Below, one piece after another: positions 35,692 to 47,569 of a stretch of 64,000 nt of DNA. Source of the DNA: Chaenocephalus aceratus (lineage: Eukaryota > Chordata > Actinopteri > Perciformes > Channichthyidae); contig JAMFTG010000731.1 of assembly GCA_023974075.1 (NCBI GenBank), positions 1 through 64,000 of the forward strand. Reading direction: 5' to 3'. How positions within the stretch are numbered: the stretch's first letter is position 1; each line of letters begins with the position of its first letter. Both the position numbers and the translations under genes were made by a program. The notes beneath the pieces were generated by a model, which saw nothing but the letters and a program-made list of their open reading frames with translations, was not told where the DNA came from and ran no database searches.

Positions 35692-35880
35692 AATGTTATT
35701 TTGAACATTTGGTGGTCATAGGTGAGAGGAAGTGGACACAGGAGGAAGAGCATACCGATTCTACCAGACGGCCAGCCCAGACGATGCTCATACTACAACT
35801 ATTGACACAGTGTACTTAAACCTTGGTATGTAAAGCAATAAAACAGCGCGCTGTCGGCAGACGGACAGAAAACGAAACTC

Positions 35881-36165
35881 AAAGGAACAGTGAACATTAT
35901 GCCTGTCAATTCTGACGTTACGTCAACAGATGGCGCTGTTCTCACCGAATCAGCCCATGCAAAGACAGTGTTAAATTGAGCGAAATGAGGAATGGCTAAA
36001 ATGCATGATCTGTTTGGTATTTTGAACAATAAAAAGTATAAATATGCCTTATATAGGTATGGTCCTACAATATATTATTCAAATATAGCATGATAGGTCC
36101 ACTTTAAAGGAACAGTGAACATTATGCCTGTCAATTCTGACGTTATGTCAACAGATGGCGCTGTT
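35881..36165 (-). repeat. 60-bp direct duplication around a MITE end
   Basis: Positions 35881-35940 and 36106-36165 are the same 60 bases with one difference. Between them lies 165 bp ending in tagcatgataggtccacttt, the terminal repeat of the TTAA MITE family. Only locus B has this arrangement. Confidence 0.85.
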
Positions 36166-36280
36166 GGGATGGGATCTGTAATGGAAAAAAGGATTACCCA
36201 ACACAAGGCCAATAGATGGGAATTGTTTATTGTAAACTGTGAAAAAAACAAAATATGCGGCTCCTACACTCTGAAACCCA

Positions 36281-37063
<783 letters not shown>

Positions 37064-37215
37064 CTAGAACAGACGGACAGAGAAAGAGAGAAAGTCAATC
37101 TAAAAAGCATAAATACACAAGTTAACACAATAAAAACTCACTTAATATAAACCTTGATTTAACAAAATACTACTTATCAAGTTTGTCTTTATTATATTTG
37201 ATACAGTAATACAGC
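37064..37215 (-). other. Intron flank of zinc-finger exon B
   Basis: A polypyrimidine tract and conserved intron sequence shared with A, C and D. The last 13 bases (37203-37215) form the left target duplication of the Rex3 element. Confidence 0.8.
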
Positions 37216-37659
37216 CTTTCTGAAGAACCAGCACCTTACCGTGGTAGAGAGGTTTGTGTGCCCTGATGAACCTGGGGGCTGTGTTGTCTGGAACCTTGTG
37301 TTCCTGGTAGGGTCTCCCATGGCAAATTGGTCTCAGGCAAGGGGCCAGACTAAGATTGGTTCAAAAGACCTCATGAAAGAAACAAGAACAAGAAGTGAGG
37401 ATACCCGGCCCGGAGGAAGCCCGGGGTCCCCTTCTGGAGCCAGGCCCAGAAGGAGGACTCGTCGGCGAGCGTCTGGTGGCCGGGCTTGCCACGGAGCCCG
37501 GCCGGGCCCAGCCCGAAAAGGCAACGTGGGCAACACCTCCGCTTCTCCGTCCCGCGGGCCCACCACCTACGGGGAAACATCGATGGGGTCGGGTGCGCTG
37601 CCAGAAGGGTGGCAGTGAAAGCGGAGGGTCTCGACGGACCAGACCCAGGCGGCAGAAGC

Positions 37660-38682
37660 TGGCTTTGGGGACGTGGAACGTCACCTCTCTGGGGGGGAAG
37701 GAGCCGGAGCTTGTGCGGGAGGTGGTAGCGGTACCAGTTGGATCTGGTTGGGCTCACCTCTACGCACAGCGTCGACTCTGGAACCTTACTTCTGGATAGG
37801 GGTTGGACTCTATTCTTCTCCGGAGTTGCTCAAGGTGTGAGGCGCCGGGCGGGTGTGGGGATACTCACAAGTCCCCGGTTAGGTGCTTCATTGTTGGAGT
37901 TTACCCCAGTGGACGAGAGGGTCGCCTCCCTACGCCTGCGGGTTATGGGGGGGAAAACTCTGACTGTTGTGTGTGCTTATGCACCCAACAGCAGTTCAGA
38001 GTATACGGCCTTCTTGGAGACCCTGGAAAGAGTCCTGTATGGGGCTCCTGAAGGGGACTCCTTAGTCTTGCTGGGAGACTTCAACGCACATGTGGGCAAT
38101 GATGGAGACACTTGGAGGGGTGTGATTGGGAGGAACGGCCCCCCTGATCTGAACCGGAGTGGTGGTTTGTTACTGGACTTCTGTGCTAGTCATGGATTGG
38201 CCATAACAAACACCATGTTCCAACATAAGGATGCTCATAAGTGTACGTGGTACCAGAGCACCCTAGGCAGAAGGTCCATGATCGATTTCGTTATCGTATC
38301 ATCGGACCTGAGGCCGTATGTTTTGGACACTCGGGTAAAGAGAGGGGCGGAGTTGTCAACTGATCACCATCTGGTGGTGAGTTGGGTCGAGTGGCGGGGG
38401 AAGCCTCTGGATAGACCTGGTAAGCCCAAACGTGTAGTTCGGGTGAACTGGGAACGTCTGGAGGAGGCCCAAGTTCAGGAGGCCTTCAACTCACACCTCC
38501 GGCGGAGCTTTTTGGGCATTCCTGTGGAGGTTGGGGACATTGAACCAGAGTGGTCGGTGTTCAAAGCCTCTATTGCCGAAGCCGCGGCGGGGAGCTGTGG
38601 TCTCAAGGTCCTAGGTGCCTCAAGGGGCGGTAATCCTCGAACCTCCTGGTGGACACCGTGGTCAGGGAAGCCGTCCGACTGA
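37660..38682 (+). pseudogene. Rex3 endonuclease domain, frameshifted
   Basis: An apurinic-type endonuclease that nicks target DNA. It reads LGTWNVTSLGGKEPELVREV in one frame, then from about 37738 [47 protein letters not shown] (catalytic Asp/Asn), [16 protein letters not shown] and [11 protein letters not shown] (Asp-His pair). Frame breaks lie at about 37735 and about 38645. The active-site residues are all present. Confidence 0.88.
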
Positions 38683-40563
38683 AGAAGGAGGCCTTCAGGG
38701 ATTTGTTATCCCGGGGGACTCCCGAGGCAGTTGCAAGGTACCGACAGGCCCGAAGGGCAGCAGCCTCATCCGTGGCCGAGGCAAAGCAGCGGGTGTGGGA
38801 GAAGTTTGGAGAAGACATGGAGAAGGACTTTCGGGCGGCACCAAAGTTGTTCTGGAAAACTGTCCGACACCTCAGGAGGGGGAAGCAGGGGACCATCCAA
38901 GCTGTGTACAGTAAGGATGGGACGTTGTTGACCTCAACTGATGGAGTGTTGGGACGTTGGAAGGAACACTTTGAGGAACTCCTGAACCCGACAACTCCGC
39001 CCTCTATGTTAGAGGCAGGGCTGGAGTATGACGGGGGATCAACACCAATCTCCCGGGGGGAGGTCACTGAGGTCGTCAAACAACTCCACAGTGGCAAAGC
39101 CCCGGGGGTGGATGAGATCCGCCCGGAAATGCTGAAGGCTCTGGGTGTTGAGGGACTGTCATGGTTGACACGTCTCATCAACGTTGCGTGGAAGTCGGAA
39201 ACAGTACCGAAGGAGTGGCAGACCGGGGTGGTGGTCCCCCTTTTCAAAAAGGGGGATCAGAGGGTGTGTGCCAATTACAGAGGCATCACACTACTCAGCC
39301 TCCCCGGGAAAGTTTACTCCAAGGTACTTGAAAGGAGGGTCAGGCCGATTGTCGAACCTCAGATTGAGGAGGAACAATGCGGATTCCGTCCTGGTCGTGG
39401 AACGACGGATCAGCTTTTTACTCTCGCAAGGATCCTGGAGGGGGCCTGGGAGTACGCTTATCCGGTCTACATGTGTTTTGTAGACTTGGAGAAGGCGTAT
39501 GACCGGGTTCCCAGGGAGTTACTGTGGGAGGTGCTGCGGGAGTATGGGGGGAGGGGGTCTCTACTCAGGGCCATCCAATCTCTGTACTCCCAAAGCGAGA
39601 GCTGTGTCCGGGTCCTCGGCAGTAAGTCGGACCCATTTCCGGTGAGGGTTGGCCTCCGCCAGGGCTGCGCTTTGTCACCAATCCTGTTTGTAATATACAT
39701 GGATCGGATTTTGAGGCGTAGTCGTGGGGGGGGGGGGTCTGCAGTTCGGTGGACTAAGGATTGCACCACTGCTTTTTGCAGATGATGTGGTTCTGATGGC
39801 TTCATCGGTCTGCGACCTTCAGCACTCACTGGATCGGTTCACAACCGAGTGTGAAGCGGCTGGGATGAGGATCAGCACCTCCAGATCTGAGGCCATGGTT
39901 CTCAGCAGGAAACCGATGGACTGTCCACTCCAAGTAGGGAATGAGTCCTTACCCCAAGTGAAGGAGTTCAAGTATCTCGGGGTCTTGTTCTCGAGTGAGG
40001 GAACAATGGAGCGTGAGATGGGCCGGAGAATCGGAGCAGCGGGAGCGGTATTGCAGTCGCTTTACCGCACCGTTGTGACGAAAAGGGAGCTGAGCCAGAA
40101 GGCAAAGCTCTCTGTCTACCGGGCCATTTTCGTTCCTACCCTCACCTATGGTCATGAAGGATGGGTCATGACCGAAAGAACGAGATCGCGGATACAAGCG
40201 GCCGAGATGGGTTTCCTCCGCCGGGTGGCTGGTGTCTCCCTTAGAGATAAGGTGAGAAGTTCGGTCATCAGGGAGGGACTCGGAGTTGAGCCGCTCCTCC
40301 TTCGCGTCGAAAGAAGCCAGTTGAGGTGGTTCGGGCACCTAGTTAGGATGCCACCTGGGCGCCTCCCTAGGGAGGTGTTCCAGGCACGTCCAGCTGTGAA
40401 GAGACCAAGGGGTAGACCTAGGACCAGGTGGAGGGATTATATCTCTTCGCTGGCCTGGGAGCGCCTTGGGACCCCCCAGTCAGAGCTGGTTGATGTCGCC
40501 AGGGAAAAGAAAGTTTGGGGCTCTCTGCTGGAACTGCTACCCCCGCGACCCGACCACGGATAA
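38649..40563 (+). pseudogene. Rex3 reverse transcriptase, one frameshift at a G run
   Basis: Reverse transcriptase copying the LINE RNA at the nick. Visible are VVVPLFKKGDQRVCANYRGI, CGFRPGRGTTDQLFTLARI, MCFVDLEKAYDRVPRELL and the catalytic FADDVVLMAS. The C-terminal RTE domain follows (LTYGHEGWVMTERTRSRIQA, QLRWFGHLVRMPPGRLPREV). A 12-base G run at 39726-39737 shifts the frame just before the FADD box. This could be a real mutation or a sequencing slip. The protein otherwise runs to the stop next to the 3' tail. Confidence 0.9.
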
Positions 40564-40602
40564 GCGGGAGAAGATGGATGGATGGATGGACAGTAATACA
40601 GC

Positions 40603-41207
40603 AATATTCTAACCAAAGTATATACCATTGGTGGGGGACTCGAGTCACATGACTTGACTCGAGTCACATGACTTGACTTGCCTATTTTTTGACTTGAGAC
40701 TTGCTTGACTAACATTGATAAAAGACTCGACTTGACTTTGACTTGGTATTCATGACCTGAGACTTAGGCTTGAGACAGATGACTCGAAAGGACTTTACTT
40801 TTTAAAATAGAATATTTGCATTTGTATTGTACGAAGCACCTAGAGGGCAATGAAAGAAAAAAAAGAGAGAGAAAGTATCTCGTTCGCAGGAGAATGTAGG
40901 AAGTGGAGCGCCCAGGAGACGGCCGTTTCATTGCAGACCGTTATGTTTATGTGGGGAAATACATACATTATTTGAGATATATTTCAAACTCGCACTTCAT
41001 TTTAGGGACATTTCGGCCAGGGGTGTAGAGTTATTTGTTCAAGCACCGGATCGGAAAAACAGGAGAGTCTGTGAACCAGTCTGCCTTGACCTATGTATTC
41101 ATGTCTGACTCTCACAGTATCTGCTGCTTCATAGAAGAAACCCTCCTTCACTTCATGAAATCTCTGCAGCACCAGGAGGCAGTAACGTGTAACTCAGCAG
41201 AATCCAC
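40603..41207 (-). repeat. AGTC-rich repeat of the zinc-finger duplicon (B)
   Basis: Reverse-oriented copy of 24995-25320, and more extensive. It matches 57940-58520 through to actcagcagaat, where the next LINE begins. Its palindromic CGAGTCACATGACTTGACTC motifs are intact. Confidence 0.88.
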
Positions 41208-42620
41208 AATCATCCCGGTGCCAAAAAAGAACAACATCGGCTGCCTAAATGACTACAGTGGCACTCACCTCCACCCGCGCTAAAGTTTTTGAGAAGGTGG
41301 TCCGTCCCCACATCGTCTCATCCCTCCTTCCCGGTCTGGACCCCCACCAGTTCGCCTACAGGGCCAACAGGTCCACGGAGGACGCCATCGCCACAGCTCT
41401 CCACTCTACCCTGTCTCACCTGGAGAGTCGGGGGAGCTACGCATGGATGCTCTTCGTGGACTTCAGCTCTGCATTTAATACCATCCTCCCTGACAGACTG
41501 GTGACCGAGCTATCAGTCCTGGGAGTATCCCATTCCTTGTGTCTATGGATTAAGGACTTCCTGTCTGATCGCCCCTAGAGAGTGAGGATTGGCACCCACA
41601 CCTCCACGTCCCTCAGTCTCAGCACCGGATCACCACAGGGCTGCGTGCTGAGCCCCCTACTATACGCCCTCTACACCTATGATCTCGTCCCCGCCCACAC
41701 CAGCAACTCCATCATAAAGTTTGCTGATGATACCACCGTGCTGGGCTGCATCTCAGGGGGTGACGAGACCGCGTACATGGAGGAGGTGGAGCAACTGCTA
41801 GCGTCGTGCAAAGTAAACAACCTGCAGCTGAACAAGCTGAAAACCCAGGAAATGATCATTGACTTTAGGAGGAAGAAGACCGTCGTGCAGCCCCTGTACA
41901 TTGATGGAGGCTGTGAGAGTCTCAGTGATCAAACTCCTGGGCGTTCACCTGGCGGAGGACCTGTCCTGGAGGACCAACACCACGGCAACCGTCAAGAAGG
42001 CACAGCAGAGACTCTACTTCCTGAGAATACTCAAGAGATACCACCTCAGACAGGACCTGCTTGTGTCCTTCTACCGCTGCGCCGTGGAGAGCATCCTCAC
42101 CGACTGCATCTGCGTGGTTCCTCAGCTGCACAGCCGCAAAGAGGGGTGCGCTCCAAAGGGTCATCAACTCGGCGCAGAAGATCATCGGTTGCCCCCTCCC
42201 CTCCCTGGAGGCACTGTACAGCTCTCGTTGCCTTAAGAAGGCAGTCAAGATCCTCAAGGACCCACACCACCCGGGTAACGAGCACTTCGTACGGCTGCGC
42301 TCAGGCAGGCGCTTCTACACCATGTCTTCCCGGACAAACAGACTCACGTTCAGTTTCTTTCCCAGGGCCATTTGTGCACTAAACGCTGCTAATATTTAAA
42401 TTATATAAGCCTTCCGTGCAATACGAGGGGAATCGTGCAATTTAATTTATTTATTATTTATGTACATATTCCCTTTTTTAAGTTCCATTTATTGTTTTTA
42501 TAGTGTCTTGTTTTTATAGTGTGTTGTTGTTTTTATATTGTCTTGTTGTTGCGTGTTGGCACCTTGAGTCTATTGTAATTTCGTTGTACCTGAACAATGA
42601 CAAATAAAGATCTATCTAAT
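41208..42620 (+). mobile_element. 5'-truncated Jockey-superfamily LINE (L2/Rex1 type)
   Basis: The reverse transcriptase starts mid-domain (VFEKVVRPHIVSSLLPGLDP) and continues FVDFSSAFNTILPDRL, GSPQGCVLSPLLYALYTYDL and the catalytic FADDTTVLG. The C-terminus is LLGVHLAEDLSWRTNT, ALQRVINSAQKIIGCPLPSL and RSRTNRLTFSFFPRAI-like sequence. There is a single in-frame TAG at 41576-41578 (probably from CAG), and frameshifts near 41900 and 42130. It ends with tgacaaataaagatctatct. The 5' junction is at actcagcagaat, within a repeat that is uninterrupted at 58520. Confidence 0.88.
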
Positions 42621-42713
42621 CTGAGAAGAGACGATAAAAGCTAAAGAGACGTGGGACGAATGAAGGGATTCTGATTCTGATTACGTTTCGTCTTCCTCTC
42701 TTTTTATTTCCAG

Positions 42714-42914
42714 GTAACTACTACGGGACCGCGAAGCCCCCCACGGAGCCAAGCCCGGTGCAGCCCGACCTGGTGGACCAGGTTCTGTTCGACGAGGAGT
42801 TTGACACCGAAGTTCAGAGGAAACGCACAACGTCTGTCAGTAAAATGGACAGAAAGGACAGCGCAGCTCCAGAGGAAGAGGACGAGAAAACACCTGCAGT
42901 CAACGGCCTGGCTG
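42714..42914 (+). CDS. magi3: Isolated exon of MAGI3-type scaffold protein
   Basis: A 201-bp exon, phase 1 on both sides, lies between a strong acceptor (ctttttatttccag) and a good donor (gctg before gtgaga). It reads [40 protein letters not shown], then [16 protein letters not shown] and ends VNGLA. This agrees with the linker between the guanylate-kinase-like and first WW domains of vertebrate MAGI3, as I know that family: [19 protein letters not shown] and the Glu-rich stretch are typical. MAGI proteins organise junctional and signalling complexes at membranes. No other exon is in the window. Either the window lies in a large magi3 intron or this is a duplicated exon. Confidence 0.8.
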
Positions 42915-43136
42915 GTGAGAAACGTCCTCTTCTACTTCTATAGCCCAACGTTAGCCTCCTTTAGCTTAGCGGTGGTGACGTGAAGTCATGTGACCGTGCT
43001 GTAGTTCCTTTATAGTCCAACATTAGCCTCCTTTAGCTTAGCGGTGGTGACTGAATTATAAGATGCACGAAGGGTTTGGGCCTCCCCCTAGAACATGTAG
43101 ATGTGTGCAGGACTCGATGCCGTCTGGTTCTCTAGA
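42915..43136 (+). other. Intron after the magi3 exon, local tandem duplication
   Basis: The motif agcctcctttagcttagcgg followed by tggtga occurs twice, about 78 bases apart (from 42952 and from 43026). There is no other gene. Confidence 0.5.
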
Positions 43137-43478
43137 CTGAATTATAAGATGAACACCACAATATTATACAATTTCAATTGTGTTCTTCATTCCCCTTGTT
43201 TGTTCTTGCTTGTGTTTGCTCGCTTCATGCCTGCATAGCTATAAAAACACTTGAGTTGTTGGTCAAGACACTTTCCATGTGATGAAGGCAGATGCCTTCC
43301 AGATGGAACAAGTAGAAAACATTACATTCAGTTGTAACTGCCCAAACAAACATTATGTACACTATTATGGCCCCTGTTAAAAATGTAATGTTATCAACTG
43401 TAAGTTGGTTGAAGGAATGCCTCCTCACCCGGAAGCCGACCGAGCAGCAGTCGAGAGGCATGGGCTCAGAGCAGTCGC
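43137..43478 (+). repeat. Dispersed repeat, inverted copy of 24640-24985
   Basis: Matches the complement of 24640-24985 from gaattataagatgaacacca to catgggctcagagcagtc. The open frames across it are not conserved between the copies. Confidence 0.8.
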
Positions 43479-43488
43479 ATCAGTCTCT

Positions 43489-43489
<1 letters not shown>

Positions 43490-43560
<71 letters not shown>
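43490..43560 (+). repeat. (CA)n microsatellite
   Basis: About 71 bases of pure CA. Confidence 0.98.
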
Positions 43561-43562
<2 letters not shown>

Positions 43563-43565
43563 CCT

Positions 43566-43769
43566 ATTGCCTGCAAGGGGGCGTGGTCAGCTGCAGCTCA
43601 CAGAATCAGCCCCCTGCAAAAACAGCGCTGGAAAGAGCAAATGGAGCGAAATGAGGCGTGGCTAAAATGCAGGATCTTTTTGGTATTTTGAAAAAAAAAC
43701 TATATTTATATACTTTATATAGGTATGGCCCTACAATATATTGTTCAAATATAGCATGATAGGTCCACT
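43566..43769 (-). repeat. TTAA MITE fragment upstream of zinc-finger exon C
   Basis: The end tagcatgataggtccact sits directly before TTAA (43770-43773) at exactly the position where the full MITE adjoins the intron of locus D. The interior matches D (aatgaggcgtggctaaaatg). The other end is missing. Confidence 0.85.
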
Positions 43770-43851
43770 TTAAGTGAGTTTTTATTGTGTTAACTTGTGT
43801 ATTTATGCTTTTTAGATTGACTTTATCTCTTTCTCTGTCTGTCTGTTCTAG

Positions 43852-44525
<674 letters not shown>

Positions 44526-44601
44526 TGGTTTTAAGAGTGTAGGAGCCGCAATTAAGCATATTTTGTTTTTTCCACAGTTTACAATAAACAATTCCCATCT
44601 A

Positions 44602-44730
44602 TAGAGTGGCGAAGTCATGGCCATCTACTTCCGCTCCATGGGACCTTATTTCGGAAAAATAATGTATGGAAGTCAATGGATAGAGAAAACGTATCTTTCG
44701 ATCCCGTTTGAATTGTGCCATGAGTTACAC
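44602..44730 (+). repeat. End fragment of the ISL2EU-like family
   Basis: TATAGAGTGGCGAAGTCATG and the following hundred bases match the inverted ends of 27870-33494. The fragment truncates the 3' flank of zinc-finger exon C and is itself split by a hAT; a few bases (acacatatg) resume after 45925. Confidence 0.8.
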
Positions 44731-45925
44731 CAGGGGTCGGCAACCCGCGGCCCACGGGCCGCATGCGGCCCTTTAAGCCCTCTGCTCTGGCTCCCTTGAG
44801 CTTAGACAAAAATAAGAAGGAAATAAAATAAAAGTATTTGTAGGACTATTTTGTTGGATGGTTGAAAATGTTTCGTATGTTGTATTTTGAGGTGATACTG
44901 TGACACATAAATAAAAAACAAAACGCTTTTAATTAGGTCAACTAAAATATGCGTCACATCCTGCTACGGTCCCGCGCGAGCGCCTTTTCTTGGAGGCGAA
45001 TAACCTGACCCCCGGCTCGATGAGCGAACTATGGATAAATCAAAGAAAAGTACCGGAGGAACACAGGATTTAATTCTGCGTGGACAGAGTTATCTGCTTT
45101 CACAGCAAACGATGCTGGTTTACCGGTATGTTTGATATGTAGAGAGAAGTTGTCAACGGTGGTGCAGCCTTTATGAGGGAGAGGAAGACAGCTGACGATC
45201 GTCAGTCATAATTCAATGGGGTATGTCATTTATTTCAGAAAACACTTGTTGTTATATTCCATGGAATGCTCTTAACGTCCCGATAGCAATGTATATATTA
45301 AATGCTTTGACAATAAATACATACAAAAATTAATCTCTGGAAGCCGTAGCGCTGTAAAAAGCACGACCAATCATCTGAGCCGGCCCGGCTAAAATAACTG
45401 GATGGCCTACCTGCCTGTCAGCCTTCCATCTGGGCACAAACTTATATCGTGCCCTCATTGGTCATGTGTGCGTTCGTACAGGGACTCTGTAAGAAAGTCT
45501 GAAGGAAGAGGCATATTTTTTCCGGTTGTGTACTTTCAAATTCTAGCGCACAAGAGCTGGTTTCTCCATTCTTACCTTTAACTCTTTTTAGGGTGCAGAT
45601 ATATGTTTTATTTATTTCAAAGTGGGCTCATTTAATAATATTTTCTTCCCCTTCAAATGTGCGGAGGACTCCCCAAGTGCTGTGTTTAATTTATTTTAAG
45701 GCCTGTGTATTATTTTTAATTCTCCTTATAAAAGTTCTTTGCTTCTTATTAGAGGTTAACAGTTTTATATCATGTAATAAATAGCCTAACAAATGCAAAA
45801 AACTGTAGTTTTTGTCTTATATAACAATACAAAACTATGAAATATGTTTTGCGGCTCCAGACAAAACATTTTTTGGAAAAAAGGAGCTAAATGGCTCTTT
45901 TGGTCAAAAAGGTTGCAGACCCCTG
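44731..45925 (+). mobile_element. Non-autonomous hAT with perfect 8-bp target duplication
   Basis: Ends are CAGGGGTCGGCAACCCGCGG and, inverted, CAGGGGTCTGCAACC. AGTTACAC lies on both sides (44723-44730 and 45926-45933). Conserved hAT subterminal sequence (catgcggccctttaagccct; gaaaaaaggagctaaatggc) is present. No transposase was found. The middle holds an inverted copy of another MITE. Confidence 0.93.
45235..45590 (-). repeat. Nested MITE copy inside the hAT
   Basis: Read in reverse it matches the intact MITE at 47177-47565 (for example ttccatggaat, agccgg(c)ccggct and gccttccatctg blocks). Its terminal repeats are eroded, the right end reading cttacctttaac. Confidence 0.75.
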
Positions 45926-45943
45926 AGTTACACATATGCACGT

Positions 45944-46442
45944 TGTAGCACGCCGGGTCCGATGCACTCCAATCGCAGCGTACGCCGGCGCACACCTGCT
46001 GGAGACGACTACACAGCCTGGGACAGACACCTCTCGCTACTTGCTCTTCGGTCTGTGGTTAAATTGTGTGGTCTGTGTTTTGGAGTGTGATATGATTAGA
46101 TGTGACTGTGATTAGAGTATCTGAGTCTCTCAATTGACGGTAGTTGTTTAGTTTAGCTGTGTTTTTTTACAGCCTCCTTTTCTTTAGTTAGTACCACTTT
46201 GACAGTGAGGGTTTTAGTTACTATTTAGTGTATCTATTTCTTTGTATGTAAACAGGCTCCCTTTTTAGAGTCCTCCCTTTGTTTGGTTGTTTATGTAAAC
46301 TTGCGCCCTTGTGGCCACTTTGTTTGTTTCAGGCTGCCTGCCTGCCATTTTGTTTCACCCTGGTATAATAAAGCCATTTATAATTATTACCAATTCCAAT
46401 CTGGTGTATGTTGCTCTCCTCTTCCCTAGTCGGGACGTAACA
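45944..46442 (+). repeat. Repeat family copy 2, candidate solo LTR
   Basis: TGTAGCACGCCGGGTCCGAT to GGACGTAACA, homologous to 13399-13954, with TATAATAAAGCC near the end. Flanks show no convincing target duplication. Confidence 0.5.
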
Positions 46443-46870
46443 AACTGTTTGGTTCATACATGTGAATGGTTTGTTTTGAATAACTCCACTGTAGGAAGTG
46501 ACCATTATCCAGTGCTTCCTAAAGTGAATAATAATGTATAGATGCAGGAAGGAGGTGTGATAACCAGGTGGTGCTTTGCTAAAGCTGATTGGGGGAAATG
46601 CAGGATATGGTGTGAGGAGTCGGTACACCTGCTAACATCAAAGGGAAGCATAGAGGTCATTACAAGCCACATAACGCAACATATACCAAATGCAGCAGAG
46701 AACAGTATACCCAAAGCAACAACCAAGGGTAGGGAGAAAGTGGTGCCATGGTGGAATGAGGAATGCAGCAGGGCTACTAAAGAGCGAAACGATGCACCTA
46801 GAGAATTAAAGAAACATGACACAAAATAATGTTATAGAGTATCAAAGGAAAAGGGCAGCTGCTCGAAGGA
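46443..46870 (+). pseudogene. LINE fragment, I-clade type, between EN and RT
   Basis: Frames read VGSDHYPVLPKVNN (the end of an endonuclease domain) and then ITRWCFAKADWGKCRIWCEE, IPKATTKGREKVVPWWNEEC and SRATKERNDA. The WWNEECxxAxKxRN signature sits between endonuclease and reverse transcriptase in I/Nimb-type LINEs. A stop at 46539-46541 and frame breaks are present. No RT follows. Confidence 0.7.
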
Positions 46871-47172
46871 CAAACAATACTGGTAATATTGGTTGTGGCA
46901 GGCATCCTCAAAGTCATCCCGTGCAACTAGCCTATTGTAGTGGATTCAATATTAACACATGAGTGTGAAGGTCCAGAGTCTGAGACCCGCCCCCTGCTTC
47001 CTGTCTGTTGCTCAGCATGGAAATGTTCCACTCTGACACAACGTCTGCTTCCTTCTCATCATTACTCTTCTTTCCTGAGAAGTGATAAACGTTTCTGGGA
47101 GTGGACAGACTTTGGCACTAAGATGGAGTTGTAGAGATATAAAACTTGAATTGTGTGAATTTAAAGTTGCGA
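46871..47172. other. Non-coding with a short shared repeat
   Basis: Positions 46959-47005 (gaaggtccagagtctgagac) are the complement of 20420-20468 at the leader of zinc-finger gene A. No gene is seen. Confidence 0.5.
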
Positions 47173-47176
47173 TTAA

Positions 47177-47565
47177 AGGTGGGGTAGGTAATTTTGGAGA
47201 AACCAGCTCGAGTGCGCTAGAATTTGAAAATACACAAACGGAAAAAATCTGCCACTTCCTTCAAACTTCCTCACCGAGCCCCTCCTCCAACACACACGAA
47301 CGCCCACATGACCAATGAGGGCACGAGATCAGTTTGTGCACAGATGGAAGGCTGACGGGCAGGTAGGCCATCCGGTTACTTTAGCCGGGCCGGCTCAGAT
47401 GATTGGTCGAGCTTTTTACAGTACCACGGCTTCCACAGATGACGTTTTTTATGGATTTTTTGTCAAAGCACTTCAGATATTCATTGCTATCGGGATGTTA
47501 AGAGTATTCCATGGAATATAACAAGTGTATCTCGAGCCGGTTTTTCAAATGTACCTACCGCACCT
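47177..47565. mobile_element. 389-bp TTAA-type MITE
   Basis: AGGTGGGGTAGGTAATTTT at the left and, inverted, AGGTGCGGTAGGTACATTT at the right. TTAA flanks both sides (47173-47176 and 47566-47569). Non-coding. A nested relative lies at 45235-45590. Confidence 0.88.
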
Positions 47566-47569
47566 TTAA

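Larger units (their letters stand above)
37216..40589 (+). mobile_element. Rex3-type LINE (RTE clade), nearly full length
   Basis: An endonuclease plus reverse transcriptase of RTE/Rex3 type ends in TAAGCGGGAGAAGATGGATG and (GGAT) repeats, the hallmark 3' end of Rex3. The 13 bases ACAGTAATACAGC flank it on both sides (37203-37215 and 40590-40602). It sits inside the intron repeat of locus B. Loci A and D keep the uninterrupted sequence. At 3.37 kb it is close to full length, with three frameshifts. Confidence 0.92.

Noticed and set aside
37333..37757. Pro/Arg-rich minus-strand frames
   Set aside because: Antisense to the GC-rich 5' region of Rex3.
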